Of a DNA stretch of 64,000 nt, positions 1 through 10,150 are shown piece by piece. The notes under the pieces were generated by a model. The model ran no database searches. It was not told where the DNA came from and saw only the letters and a list, made by a program, of their open reading frames with translations. Both the position numbers and the translations under genes were made by a program. Source of the stretch: Larix kaempferi. Its lineage: Eukaryota; Streptophyta; Pinopsida; Pinales; Pinaceae. The stretch lies in contig BSBM01000361.1 in the NCBI GenBank assembly GCA_027924585.1, positions 64,509,501 to 64,573,500 of the forward strand. The letters are read 5' to 3'. How positions within the stretch are numbered: the first letter of the stretch is position 1; each line of letters opens with the position of its first letter.

Positions 1-39
1 GTTGTCAACCTCCCCTCGGGATTCTAATTTATTGTATAG

Positions 40-2183
40 TTCACATCGAAGAGGTGAAAGGGGTACAAATGATTCCCCTATATCTTCTGTGGGAGAACGT
101 CGATCTCGACCCTCTATTGGTATATGAATATCGATCTTTTAACATGTATATGCAAATTGTTTTTTTGTGTGCGCAAAATTTGTATTTGTGTTTAAACAAA
201 ACTTTATTTTCATTTGAAGCAGAGCATGGTTCGGAAGATGCTTGTAATTCTATAGGGAGGGAGATAGACCAAGCAAGGGAGACGGATGAGGGTGCAGAGC
301 AAGGTTCTCAAGAGGCTCACCATTCTACACGAGGTGATGATGGTCGAGCTAGGACGTAATATGTTGAATTAATTGAGGGTTGTACACCCATTACAACATA
401 TCCATCTGATCTACCTCGGGAGCTTCCACGGGAAAGTGGTGATCATCAAATGACTCTTGAAAGATGTAGATCCCACTACGACAAGTTGGAAAATGATTTG
501 TCTACTATGGATCTCCCTTCAGAGAGTAAACAAAGTTTGGAGATTGTTTTGGGATCATTGCAAAACTTCATTCAGGCATATGAGAATCTCGGACCGACTA
601 CAGATGGTTTTGTAGATTTGATGCGAAGACGAAGGGAACAAGTGATGGGTCCAGACAAATGGGATGTTGTGAAGGAGAGAGTGATGAAAGAACAGGCCAA
701 CTCAATGTTTAATTTCAAAGAAGGCCTGAAGCGAGAAATGTTGAAAGTGCAATATTTCAAGCATCCTGATCTTGCACATCTACTCTATGATCGGTTTCTT
801 GCAGCCTATGGTCGATTTCCATGGAACGATGAGGTTTCTCAATATTTTGCTAATTTTTTTTATGATGAGTTTTTTTTAAATATGAAGCCAGACTATACCA
901 ATGTTCATTCAAAATTCTATGGAGTTGGAAAGGGTCAAATATATAATCGAGAAGGTGCTCTTAGAGATCCTACAACTCTTCAACCTCCACCCCAGATATC
1001 TCGTCCACCTAGGTTGGTGGCATTAAGATCAGAGATAGAGCCCACATCTCAACTTGGGACAACTGCAAGGAATTTTGTTGGTGATGGTTTATCGTCAGCA
1101 TTAGTTGGAGTAGATGTGGGATTGGTTCAAGAAAGGGCTCGTTCTGCTATTCGTCAAAAGTTTGTTTACAAAACTAATGATGAGATAGATGGAATGAGGA
1201 TTGAATATCTCAGGGCATATGCTAAGGTTTGTCGTGACCTAGCGGCAAATGTTATATCCAATGACACATCGAGTTTGGGAGAGGTTTGTTGACTATGATA
1301 TGACTTGATCTTAATTAAATATTTTATTTATTTTGAATTGATTTCTTTTGTTACATTATATGAATGATAAATTATGTTTTTTGATGTAAAGTAATAGGTA
1401 CATTATGTAAATGTTTAAATTGGTTGCAGTTTTCAAGAATGATGAATGAACATTCTTTCCACATTTCAACTAGTGAAAATCTAGAGAGAGATGTACATAT
1501 TTATTATTTACATATTTGTAATTATGTTTGAATTTGATATAATATATATATATATATATATATTATTTTTTTAATGTTAATTTAACTACATGCATCTTAT
1601 TGTTAATTTGACTTATCCATGCAGGTTTCTTTAGATACGAACTTTATAAATTATTTACCATCTATTGTGAGCTAATGTTTTTTTAATCTTTTTGTTTTAG
1701 TTTTAAGTTAATTGGCATAGTAATTTTTTTGGTTTGCATTATGTTTTATTTATTAATACAATTTAAATTTTAGGGGGGATATATAGGTTCTTTGCTTAAT
1801 GCAGCAGATATTGGTAGAGAGGTAATTTTTTTTAGTGCTTTAATTTTGTTCACTGCTTTAATATTTTAATTTTTATGGATTTAGATAAAATTTGTTCAAG
1901 TAATTTATGAGATTCATAAATTGATTTTATATATGTTGCAGCTTGGGTCTGGGTCTCTCAAATCTTTTGGAGGCAAAGGAAAAACTCCTTTGGAGGATGG
2001 TGGTGGACAAGCATTTGGAGAATTTGATGTAATATTGTTAATATTTGAATTGATTTTTGATATATAAGTTTAATATTTTAATTTTCTGAATATAGTTTAA
2101 ATAATTTAAATGATATTCATAATCTTTTTTTATACATGTTGCAGGGTGGGTTGAGTCCAGGGGGAGGCCCGAGTGGAAGATAG
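40..2183 (+). CDS. Gene A: unrecognised multi-exon gene, 5' partial, one in-frame stop
   Basis: I do not recognise this family. Exons inferred from consistent frame and GT/AG borders are 40-119, 220-1283, 1430-1492, 1625-1666, 1774-1821, 1942-2028 and 2145-2183 (TAG). Introns are 100-146 bp with ttgcag, tgcag or ttttag acceptors. The 119/220 junction completes a GCA codon. All junctions from 1283 on are phase 0 and every internal exon there is a multiple of three. Exon 2 encodes a mostly helical, charged protein (about 280 residues from ATG 450). The small exons add a Ser/Gly-rich tail ending in a Gly-Pro-Gly stretch. An in-frame TAA at 357-359 interrupts exon 2, with open coding on both sides, so this is either a pseudogene or a gene starting at ATG 450. 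The 5' end lies outside the window. It converges with gene B and could be a partner protein of the same transposon, but that is only a guess. Confidence 0.6.
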
Positions 2184-2499
2184 CATGGTGGACATTTTAT
2201 TTTTATAGCATGGTGGACAATTGTTTTTTGTTCATATGCATCTAGATTGCAAAGATTTGTTTTGGACATGTTGAGGAGATTTATTTTTGGACTAGATATA
2301 CATATATGGGTACATTGAACTTGCATGTTCATGAGTATTTTTTTGAGGATTATATACATGTTCTTTGAACTTACATATTTTGTGAATCTTGGTTTAAATG
2401 ATCTAATTTATTTTTGCTTATTTGACATATTTGGTATGATTTAAAGGTTTAGAATATGTATTTGCATGTTTAAATGAATGAATGAATATGTAAGAATGA
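2184..2499. other. 3' flank of gene A, no gene seen
   Basis: AT-rich sequence following the gene A stop codon. It probably includes the 3' untranslated region. I see no coding potential or structured element here. Confidence 0.4.
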
Positions 2500-3575
2500 A
2501 TATTAAGAACATGTGATATTCTTGAATATTATGAAGTGTAGGAAATATTATTTAAGAAGTTTAAAAATGGATGAACATAGGTTTAAAGTTCACGAATGAG
2601 GAAGTTTTGATTGAAACATGAATGAGGAAGTTTTGATTGAATATATTAAGAACAAGAATGTTATCTTTGAATGTTAGGAAGTTTAAGAATTTGTTAGAAG
2701 GTTTGATGGAAATATGGATGAATCAAGAAGTTTAAAAATGAATGTTAAGAACATGAATGTTATCTTTGAATGCTAGGACGTTTAGGAATGTTAGAAGTTT
2801 TGATAGAAATACATGGATGAACCAGGAAGTTTAAAAGTGAACACATGTTGAGTTCAAATTTTATGAATGTTAGGAAGTTTATGAATGTTTGAAGTTTTGA
2901 TGGAAATATGGATGAACTAGGAAGTTTAAAAATGAAATTTAAGAACATGAATGTTATCTTTGAATGTTAGGAATTTTAAGAATCTTAGAAGTTTTGATAG
3001 AAATATGGATGAAATAGGAAGTTTATGAATGTTATGAAGTTTAGGAATGTTAGGAAGATTATGAATGTTATATAAGTTTTGATGGAAATATGGATGAACT
3101 AGGAAGTTTAAAATGAATATATTATAGAAGCTTTGAAAGAGATACATGGATGAACTAGGAAGTTTAAAAGTGAACACATGTTGAGTTCAAATTTTAGGAA
3201 TGTTAAGAATTTTAGGAATGTTTGAAGTTTTGATGAAAATATGGATGAATTAGGAAGTTTAAAAATGAAATTTAAGAACATGAATGTTATCTTTGAATGT
3301 TATGAAGTTTTAGGAATGTTAGAAGTTTTGATAGAAATATGGATGAAATAGGAAGTCAAGGAATGTTATGAAACTTAGGAATGTTAGGAAGATTATGAAT
3401 GTTATATAAGTTTTGATAGAAATATGGATGAACTAGGAAGTTTAAAATGAATGTTATGTTTAAATGTTAAAAAGTTTATGAATATTAGAAGTTTTGATAG
3501 AAATATGGATGAACTAAGAAGTTTAAAAGGGAACACAGGTTAAGTTCAAATTTTAGGAAGTTTGAAAAATGAATA
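2500..3575. repeat. Degenerate AT-rich minisatellite
   Basis: The block is built from variants of a unit that includes gaagttttgatagaaatat, atggatgaactaggaag and aacatgaatgttatcttt. The atggatgaa core recurs near 2714, 2813, 2910, 3007, 3090, 3147, 3241, 3340, 3424 and 3507, at spacings of about 57-99 bp. A longer period of about 333 bp is also visible, because the gttgagttcaaattttaggaa variant recurs near 2849 and 3182. Short ORFs on the minus strand here are only translations of the repeat. Confidence 0.75.
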
Positions 3576-3650
3576 TTATCTGTTCAAATTTTGATATATG
3601 GATTTTTAATTAAGAATTCTTACTTTCAATGTTCAGGTACATTTGATGCA

Positions 3651-3889
3651 ACTGAAATCATGGCAAATGGGGATAATGGTTTTTTGTTTTTTAATCATAA
3701 GCAAAGATTACAGGATTGTGAAGTTTGTGCTAAATTAGAGCAATGATTTTAAACAACAATTTGATCAATTTTCATCGATTTGTTGTAAATAATCATTTCT
3801 CTAATTTAGCATAAGCTTCACAATTCTGGAATCTTTTCTTGTGATTAAAAATCAAATGATCGTTGTCTCCATTTTCCATGATTTCAGTT
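3651..3889. repeat. Long inverted repeat with a 28-codon ORF in each arm
   Basis: The left arm (3651-3764) and the reverse complement of the right arm (3776-3889) align over about 114 bases at roughly 80 percent by eye, separated by about 11 bases. Each arm keeps an ATG-to-TGA frame of identical length: 3660-3746 on + and 3793-3879 on -. The two peptides align without gaps (MANGDNGFLFFNHK and MENGDNDHLIFNHK at their starts, then CxxxAKLE before the stop). The unit could be two exon or gene copies in inverted orientation, or a hairpin-forming element. I recognise no family. Confidence 0.7.
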
Positions 3890-3900
3890 ATGTGAACTTA

Positions 3901-4244
3901 CACAAGCGATATTTTAAATTAAAGATTCGGGGCGAAGAGTGGCGATAACTACAGATCCATTATCTCATCCTTTAATTGGTATAATAGACATATGGGGACG
4001 TGAATAAAGTATTTCAAACAGAATTAAGACAAAAAATTTACATATTCAGGTTTTCATTACCAAATAATTTTACACAAGCGATATTTTAAATTAAAGATTC
4101 AGGGCAGAAAGTGGCGACAACCACAGATCCTTTATCTCATCTCTTAAGTGGTCTAATAGACATATGGGGACCCGAATAAAGTATTTCAAACAGAATTAAG
4201 TCAAAAATTTTACACATTGAGGTTTTCATTATCAAATAATTTTT
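3901..4244 (+). repeat. 172-bp tandem duplication with matching short ORFs
   Basis: Two direct copies, 3901-4072 and 4073-4244, are diverged by scattered substitutions. Both keep a frame ending at the same TAA: 3921-4007 and 4093-4179, 28 codons each with no indels, sharing TTDPLSH and IDIWG. An in-frame stop lies just upstream of each, so if coding these would be terminal exons. The function is unknown. They lie just downstream of the inverted repeat and before the 3' end of gene B. Confidence 0.65.
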
Positions 4245-4392
4245 GAATTCAAATTTCAGCATACTAGAATACGTTTATTTAAACTTTTATAGTCCAGTTC
4301 CTTTCAAGATCATAAACATAAAAAGAAAAAAATATATTGTACACATATGACATCGACAAAACCATTGATCTATTAATTTTAAATATATAGTT
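4245..4392. other. 3' flank of gene B
   Basis: AT-rich sequence directly downstream, in gene B orientation, of the gene B stop codon at 4393-4395. No feature recognised. Confidence 0.4.
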
Positions 4393-4862
4393 TTAAAAAT
4401 ATCGCAATGGAATGTCATCTTCAATTATCCGTTCATGGTCATATTTGGACAGTTTCCATTTTTTATTTTTTAATTGTTTTTTCAATGGAACTTGAACCAA
4501 TTTTATTCGAGATGCACATACTAAATGGCTATATTGACAACATATGACATCAGGTTCATAATCCTGAAAGTAGATATAATTTTAAGTCATATGGGTTTGC
4601 TGAAAAAAATATCCCTTTAAAATTATGGATCTTCTCTCGTATGTATATCCATTGTCATTGTAGTCTTCCAATAACTTCATTTCTCCTTCAGTGCATCACA
4701 TCAAATAATACTTCACATTTTCGTTGTTGTCGACAGGTGCAATCACAGCAAAAACATCTCCTGTGCAAATTACAATTGATGTCAAGATTTTTAATTCAAT
4801 TAAATTGACTAATATACATATGTATAAGGTGAATGACAAGAATGAACAATCGACAAAACAGT
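4393..4862 (-). pseudogene. Gene B, 3' exons (transposase-like), separated by Copia-1
   Basis: When the Copia-1 insertion and one GGTAT copy are ignored, gene B continues from 12145 into 4862. A clear terminal exon is 4563 to 4393 on the minus strand. It follows a ctttcag acceptor and encodes a basic C-terminus ending in RIIEDDIPLRYF before TAA. The exon before it starts at 4760 after a gcacag acceptor, reads GDVFAVIAPV, and is broken by an in-frame TGA at 4696-4698. The same frame continues with a KLLEDYNDNGY stretch. The donor sites of the last two introns are unclear. The domain is not recognised. The continuity of strand, frame type and intron style across the insertion is what supports this as the tail of gene B. 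Confidence 0.65.
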
Positions 4863-4867
4863 GGTAT
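4863..4867. repeat. Target site duplication of Copia-1, left copy (GGTAT)
   Basis: GGTAT directly precedes the LTR start TGTTAAAT at 4868. The same five bases follow the other LTR at 12145-12149. A 5-bp duplication is standard for Copia integrases and proves an intact integration event. Confidence 0.95.
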
Positions 4868-5516
4868 TGTTAAATTTTCTGAATTTACTTCAATATGATC
4901 TAGGATCTTAACTGAGAGAACAACATGTACAGCATATCTACAGCATATCAATCATGGAGACAATAATGCAAGCACACAAGAGACACAAAGATTTACTTGG
5001 GGAAAACCATAAAGGTGAAAAACCCCAATAACTTCCTCAGAGATAGATAGAGCAATGATACAACCAACCAAGAGAGATAGCCATAACCTAGCAGCAGATC
5101 CTCCTCCTCCATAAGTGCGCCACTCCTCCTTGAGTGCATGTGTGAGAAGTGAGTGAGCAAATAGAGTGCCTCCCACACTCTATTTATACTTGACTTGACT
5201 TGCCTTTTTACCTAACTCATGTAGGCTCGAACTTAACCACATAACATAATGCTGACTGGGCCGACCCCCAATAGGGTGGTCTAATAACCCTTTGACCCAC
5301 ATGGCCAACCCCCAATAGGGTGGTCTAATAACCCTTCGACCCACATGACTTATACAGGGCCGACCCCAACAAGGTGGTCTAATAACCCATCAAGTATAAG
5401 TTACGACACTTACAATATAAATGACGACACTTCCATATAGAGGAATAATACCATCTCTATAGGAATACAATATACATATATGTGAAATACATTCCGAAGT
5501 TACATATACATCAACA
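4868..5516 (-). repeat. Copia-1 3' LTR
   Basis: 649 bp, reading on the minus strand from TGTTGATG at 5516 to TTTAACA at 4868. It matches 11496-12144 with only three visible substitutions (in the agatagagcaatg, aagtgcgccac and ggccaaccccc contexts). A TATAAATA box lies at 5181-5188 on the minus strand. Confidence 0.95.
5261..5390. repeat. Three imperfect tandem units inside the LTR
   Basis: A unit beginning ccgacccccaatagggtggt and continuing ctaataaccc recurs at about 5261, 5304 and 5360, and at the equivalent place in the other LTR. Related motifs occur in the Copia-2 LTR (about 22640) and the Copia-4 LTR (about 61810). It lies upstream of the TATA box in transcription order, so it may be an enhancer-like promoter module. 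That role is inferred. Confidence 0.7.
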
Positions 5517-5525
5517 CTCCCTCTT
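5517..5525 (-). promoter_or_regulatory. Copia-1 polypurine tract
   Basis: On the minus strand AAGAGGGAG abuts the TG of the 3' LTR, the position expected for the primer of plus-strand DNA synthesis. Confidence 0.8.
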
Positions 5526-5769
5526 AACTAGGAAGGTATTTCTCAGCACAGTTCTTCTAGCACAAGTCATCTTCTCTGGATCATCGTCGCTAGATAATCG
5601 TCATCGAGTCATCATCATCGTCACTGCTGCTGCTATCTCAATCAATCTCTGAATCTACTCGTCATAGGAAGTTCTACAGAGCCAGTCCTTTTTCATACTG
5701 GATGTAGGCCCACCACCTGCAGGTCTTCGTCATCACTGGCCATACTGTGGAATCCTCAGGACTTTTACG

Positions 5770-6270
5770 TGCGTCACAAAACCTCGAAAGAGCATCCCAG
5801 GCTGTTACGAGCACACAGCTCTACCTATAGGATCTCCCAGGGCAACGAATTACATGTGACCTCACCACAAAACCTCGCAAGAGCATCCCAAGCTATTACG
5901 AGCACACAGCTCTACCTATAGGATCTCCCAGGGCAACGAATTACATGTGGTCATGGCAAAACCTCGCAAGAGCATCCCAGGACTGATTACGGGCACACAG
6001 CCCAACCTATCGGATCTCCCAGGGAAACGAATTACATGCCATAGGATAAAACCTCGCAAGAGCATCTGCCAGATATCCCAGGGCGCTATTATATGCCATA
6101 GGAAAAACCTCAAAATACTATCTGCAGATCTCCGAGGGCAACGAATTACATGTCCTCCTAGAGCAAAACCTCGAAAGAGCATTTGCCAGATGTCCCAGGG
6201 CACCGAATTACATGCCATAGGCAAAACCTCGAAAGACCATCTGCAAATCTCCCAGGGCAACGAATTACAT
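5770..6270. repeat. Tandem array 1 in the Copia-1 3' region
   Basis: The motifs caaaacctcgaaagagcatc and ctcccagggcaacgaattac recur about seven times at roughly 55-95 bp. Units near 5775, 5866 and 5950 are the best conserved. The array lies between the end of pol and the 3' LTR. Frames are open on both strands over short stretches, but I see no gene. Confidence 0.75.
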
Positions 6271-6368
6271 GCTCATATGCACAACCTGATCCACGGCCAT
6301 AGAGTATCAACCTGATACTCACCATACATCATCCTGATGTATCCATGATCATCCTGATCATAACCACT

Positions 6369-6672
6369 GCAACGTCCTGCTGCATATCATCTGGAGCAAC
6401 GTCCTGAAGCTCGTCATCTATGATCATCCTGATCATCACTGCAACATCCTACTGCATGTCATTTGGAGCAACATCCTGAAGCTCGTCATCTATGATCATC
6501 CTGATCATCACTGCAACATCCTGCTGCATGTCATCTGGAGCAACATCCTGAAGCTCGTCATCTATGATCATCCTGATCATCACTGCAACATCCTGCTGCA
6601 TGTCATCTGGAGCAACATCCTGAAGCTCACCATCTATGATCATTCTGATCATCACTGCAACATCCTGCTGCA
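6369..6672. repeat. 72-bp tandem array 2 in the Copia-1 3' region
   Basis: The gcaacatcctgctgcatgtc motif occurs at 6369, 6441, 6513, 6585 and 6657, an exact 72-bp period (4.2 copies). Because 72 is a multiple of three, the minus (sense) strand reads as a 24-residue repeat that includes MIRMIIDDELQDVAPDDMQQ. No start codon or upstream frame ties it to pol, so coding is unproven. Confidence 0.9.
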
Positions 6673-6860
6673 TACCAAGTATCTACCTGATACATATCAT
6701 CATACATGATCCTCCTGATCATCAATGCATCTACCTGATGCAAATACAAATACATGATACATATCACCATACATGATCTACCTGATCATACAATGTATCC
6801 ACCTGATACATATACAGATACATGGTCCAAGCATCCAACATGATGCATATACAGATAAAT

Positions 6861-7030
6861 GATCCAACTGATCATATCCAGCATCCAACATGATGCGTAC
6901 ATACATAAATGATCCAACTGATCATATCCAGCATCCAACATGATGCGTACATACATAAATGATCCAACTGATCATATCCAGCATCCAACATGATGCGTAC
7001 ATACATAAATGATCCAACTGATCATATCCA
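6861..7030. repeat. 50-bp tandem array 3 in the Copia-1 3' region
   Basis: The gatccaactgatcatatcca motif recurs at 6861, 6911, 6961 and 7011 with an exact 50-bp period and nearly identical copies. Weaker variants extend left to about 6700. The very high identity points to recent slippage or unequal exchange. Confidence 0.9.
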
Positions 7031-7140
7031 AGCAGAAACCAGAACATCATCCTGATGCCCATTATCCAGCGCTTACATCCACAGCCATGTGAAGGATCCT
7101 CCTTCCAACATGCTTGGAATGGCTTCAGCAAATGTGTCCA

Positions 7141-7980
7141 TCACTTCTTCCTCGAAGTGTCCTCGATCTGAAGAACGCCAAGCCTCTCTCTGAAGTACTC
7201 GAACTTCACTCTGGCTAGCGGCTTCTTCAGCACATCTGTAATCTGCTCGTCTGTCGCAACATATAGGAGCTTCACAGCTCCTCTCTGCACCATATCCCTG
7301 ATATAGTGATATTTGATCTCTATGTGTTTCGACCTATCATGAAACACTGGGTTCTCGGACAGCTTCACATAATTCTGGTTATCACAGAAGATACCAGTAG
7401 CATCCAACAGGAGATCAAATAACTCAGACAGTAGCTTCCGTAGCCATACTGCCTCACAACTAGCTGAACAGGCTGCAACATACTCTGCCTCAGCTGTACT
7501 CAGTGCTACGCAGGACTGCTTCCTGCTAAACCAAGAGATCACACCTGATCCCATACTGAAGCAGCACCCAGATGTGCTCTTCCTATCTGCAGCACTGCCA
7601 GCCCAATCTGAATCAACATAACCCTGCAGGTTAAACTTTTGATTCGCCTCATACCTGAGCCCATAATCCACTGTACCCTTCAGGTACCTCAGAATATGAT
7701 TTACAGCAACCAGGTGAACACTCCTCGGATCCGTCAGGAACTGGCTCAATGTGTTCACAGCAAAGCAAATATCTGGTCTTGTGTTCGTCAGGTACATCAA
7801 GGACCCAATCATCTGACGATACATAGTGATATCAATCGGGTCAGATGAAGCATCACACAGGCGCTTCAGGTTCGATGCCATAGGTGTGACCATAGCCTTG
7901 TAGTCCATCATGCCGAACCTCTTCAGGATCTCTACTGCATACTTCCCTTGTCCAAGGAAGATTCCTTCTACACTCTACCA
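7141..7980 (-). pseudogene. Copia-1 pol fragment: RT C-terminus and RNase H
   Basis: The minus-strand frame opens with EILKRFGMMDYKAMVTPMAS, then YRQMIGSLMYLTNTRPDI (the conserved end of Copia RT), then RNase H with GYVDSDWAGS, STSGCCF, AEAEYVA, DNQNYVKLSENPVFHDRSKH and the closing KYHYIRDMV segment. It ends near 7141. Frame and stops upstream (7912-7980) show decay. The YVDD-containing palm is absent between this fragment and the next one, so no active reverse transcriptase can be made. RNase H acidic residues look intact. Confidence 0.9.
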
Positions 7981-8065
7981 CACCTCCATGCCAAAAAAAA
8001 ATAGTGCATCATCCCCAAGTTCTTCATCTCGAACTCGGTAGTAAGCTTCCGCTGCGTGTCGGCAA

Positions 8066-8459
8066 TCAATCTATCTTCACCATACCAAGTTCTGCATATA
8101 TATGATTTCCTATCATGGTCTCAGAACCAAGTGGCTGCTCCACATACACTTCTTCTTCAACTACACCATTCAAGGAAGCTGTCTTGAATCCATCTGGTGT
8201 ATTTTCTATTTCATCACTTTTATATTTCTCTATGCTGCCATCTGCAACATGCTTGATCTGATAGTTCCATTTGGAAGTCATAGCAAAATTCCCTTCATGT
8301 CTTGGGACTACATCCCAAACATCATTCTTCATGATCGACGGATCATGGCATTCCATTTCTTCATCCCAGATCCTGGGAACTTCAATATCTTCAATAGATA
8401 TCTTTGTTGCTGGAACAAATGTTGTAGTCCTTTTTGTAGGTGAAGATATACGGTCTTTC
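8066..8459 (-). pseudogene. Copia-1 pol fragment: linker and start of RT, internally deleted
   Basis: This starts right after a tttgtag acceptor at 8460-8461 and reads KDRISSPTKRTTTFVPATK, then a stretch matching the segment before Copia RT (KNDVWDVVPR, SKWNYQIKHVADGSIEKYK). It jumps to TASLNGVVEEEVYVEQPLG, which in full Copia RT lies about 50 residues further on, so a coding segment has been deleted. It ends at a stop at 8066. Copia-2 keeps the intact equivalent near 18780-19130. Confidence 0.85.
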
Positions 8460-10032
8460 CTACAAAACAGGTTAAATTGCATGATTAGAAACATCTCATA
8501 ATTTTCAGAACAAATTCTTACACATAAAGAAATATGTCATACAGTCATGCAATTATCTTAGCCAATGCTTCAATACAACATTTATCCATATCCCGTAACT
8601 TTCTAGATGCCTTCCAATCTCTACCAGAACATTGTTAAGAGTGTGCACAACTCCCAACATGTCAGCAAAGAGGTTTCATTCTAGATAAGTAGCAATGGAA
8701 TGTTGTACAGTGCCATAGGCCACTTACCCATGTACATTAGTAGTATACTACTCATCAATGCAACTATTCTAATATTCACAATACATATCCTGAGTCTAGG
8801 AACATGAGCATATACATCATTGAACAATTTTATTTAAACAAACACATATGCAAGAAATGATAATTAAAATACTTATCTTTGTTTGTTCGTTGGGTGGACT
8901 CCCTCTAAGTCTTCGCTTTCTTGCAAGAGCTGCTGGAGTCCTAATCTGTAGTAGCTTCTTCTACAACTTTCTGTTGTGGAATGTAGAGAGATGGTCAACT
9001 CCCTCTGAATATCTGCATCCTTTCATAAACCACTAGAGTGTACTCCCTCTTGATCTTTGCTTCCTGGATTACTTGTTCTTCAACTCATATTCATCCTTGG
9101 TCCCTATGCATGCTTATTAGTATCATGATTGAGTTATCCTTGTGATCTCATATAAAATCATACATTCATTAGTATACTATTAAAACACAATAATCTCAAG
9201 CATGTATAGTTATGATCATTTCAAACAGAAAATAATAAGCATTACCATTCAAGATTTATGTAGGATTCTTATCATAAGAAACATAACATGTCTAAACCTA
9301 TAATTACTCAAACCTATGACTCTTCGGTTTAGTTGAATCATCAATCAAGATAAGAGATATAATATGCATAAAACCTGTGATTATTCAAAGCTATACCTTC
9401 ATGATTCTTCTGGTTAGTCATATCATCAATTATGGTAAGAAACATAATATGCATACAACCATGATTATTCAAACTTATGACTTCATGAATAATCATTATC
9501 AACAACACAATAGTATAAGATCCTAACACAAGGTAGGATTCTAGCTTGATATAGGAAAAACATACCTAGATTAGCATGCTAGCTATTTATGTCTAACATA
9601 CTCACATGATGTCTTCTTGTTCTTATTCAATGACTTGTGCTAGTAACCTGTATATCTTATAAGTTAACCATTGTATAAACAAGTTATACATACCTCGTAA
9701 ATGGATCTTGTATGAGATCCATGACAATGGATGAATCTTTGTCCTCATGTTATCATGATCATATGTTCTTGGACCAGAACATGATTTGTCTTTATTGGTG
9801 TACCTTTCATGTTAGTAGACAACATAAACCTCATACAACACCATAATGCATTAGTACAATCATAAGTGTCAACACCCTAACCAATGAATATCTTCTATCA
9901 TGCATTCATAATTTTGTTAAGGTGATATGACAAATCTAAAATCAAAATTGTACTAACCGTAATGACATGAAGACAAACATACCATAAACTTAATCATAGA
10001 CAAATATCAAAACATACTTCGATGAGTCATAC
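8460..10032 (-). other. Intron-like segment joining gag start to pol in Copia-1
   Basis: On the minus strand, a donor AG|GTATGA at 10033/10032 and an acceptor tttgtag at 8460 bound 1573 bp of AT-rich non-coding DNA. Joining the borders keeps frame: ...SDLD, an AG+G Arg codon, then KDRISS. The same donor and homologous downstream sequence occur in Copia-4 from 63485 on. Inside are several more caggtatgt-like donors and, near 8890-9060, three imperfect gactccctct-containing units. Splicing is inferred, not shown. Confidence 0.65.
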
Positions 10033-10150
10033 CTGTCGAGATCGCTTGTAATCTTCTTATATAAGGCCTTAGCCTCATCTCCCTCTGAAACAGGAACTTC
10101 TTCACTCATGCAGATGATCAATCTATCTTCTTCTAGGATTAACCCAATCC
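10033..10150 (-). pseudogene. Copia-1 gag N-terminal remnant
   Basis: The minus strand reads IGLILEEDRLII, then MSEEVPVSEGDEAKALYKKI up to the donor at 10032. Copia-2 has the same start (MIGLVLVKNEL then EEVPV and GDEVKALHKK) and continues into a full Gag; here the frame is cut at the intron-like segment. The likely ATG is at 10107-10109, though the frame is open upstream. Confidence 0.75.

Noticed and set aside
4952-5178. Open frames of 61-74 codons inside the Copia-1 LTR (also at 11580-11806)
   Set aside because: They use non-ATG starts, fall in the LTR around the TATA box and are duplicated only because the LTR is.
6369-6672. Regular 72-bp repeats resembling a CRISPR-like array
   Set aside because: Units are contiguous without unique spacers, lie inside a plant retrotransposon, and the window is eukaryotic.
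8848-9036. Short ORF on the + strand within the Copia-1 intron-like segment
   Set aside because: Antisense to the element, no motif, and the same region shows imperfect internal repeats instead.
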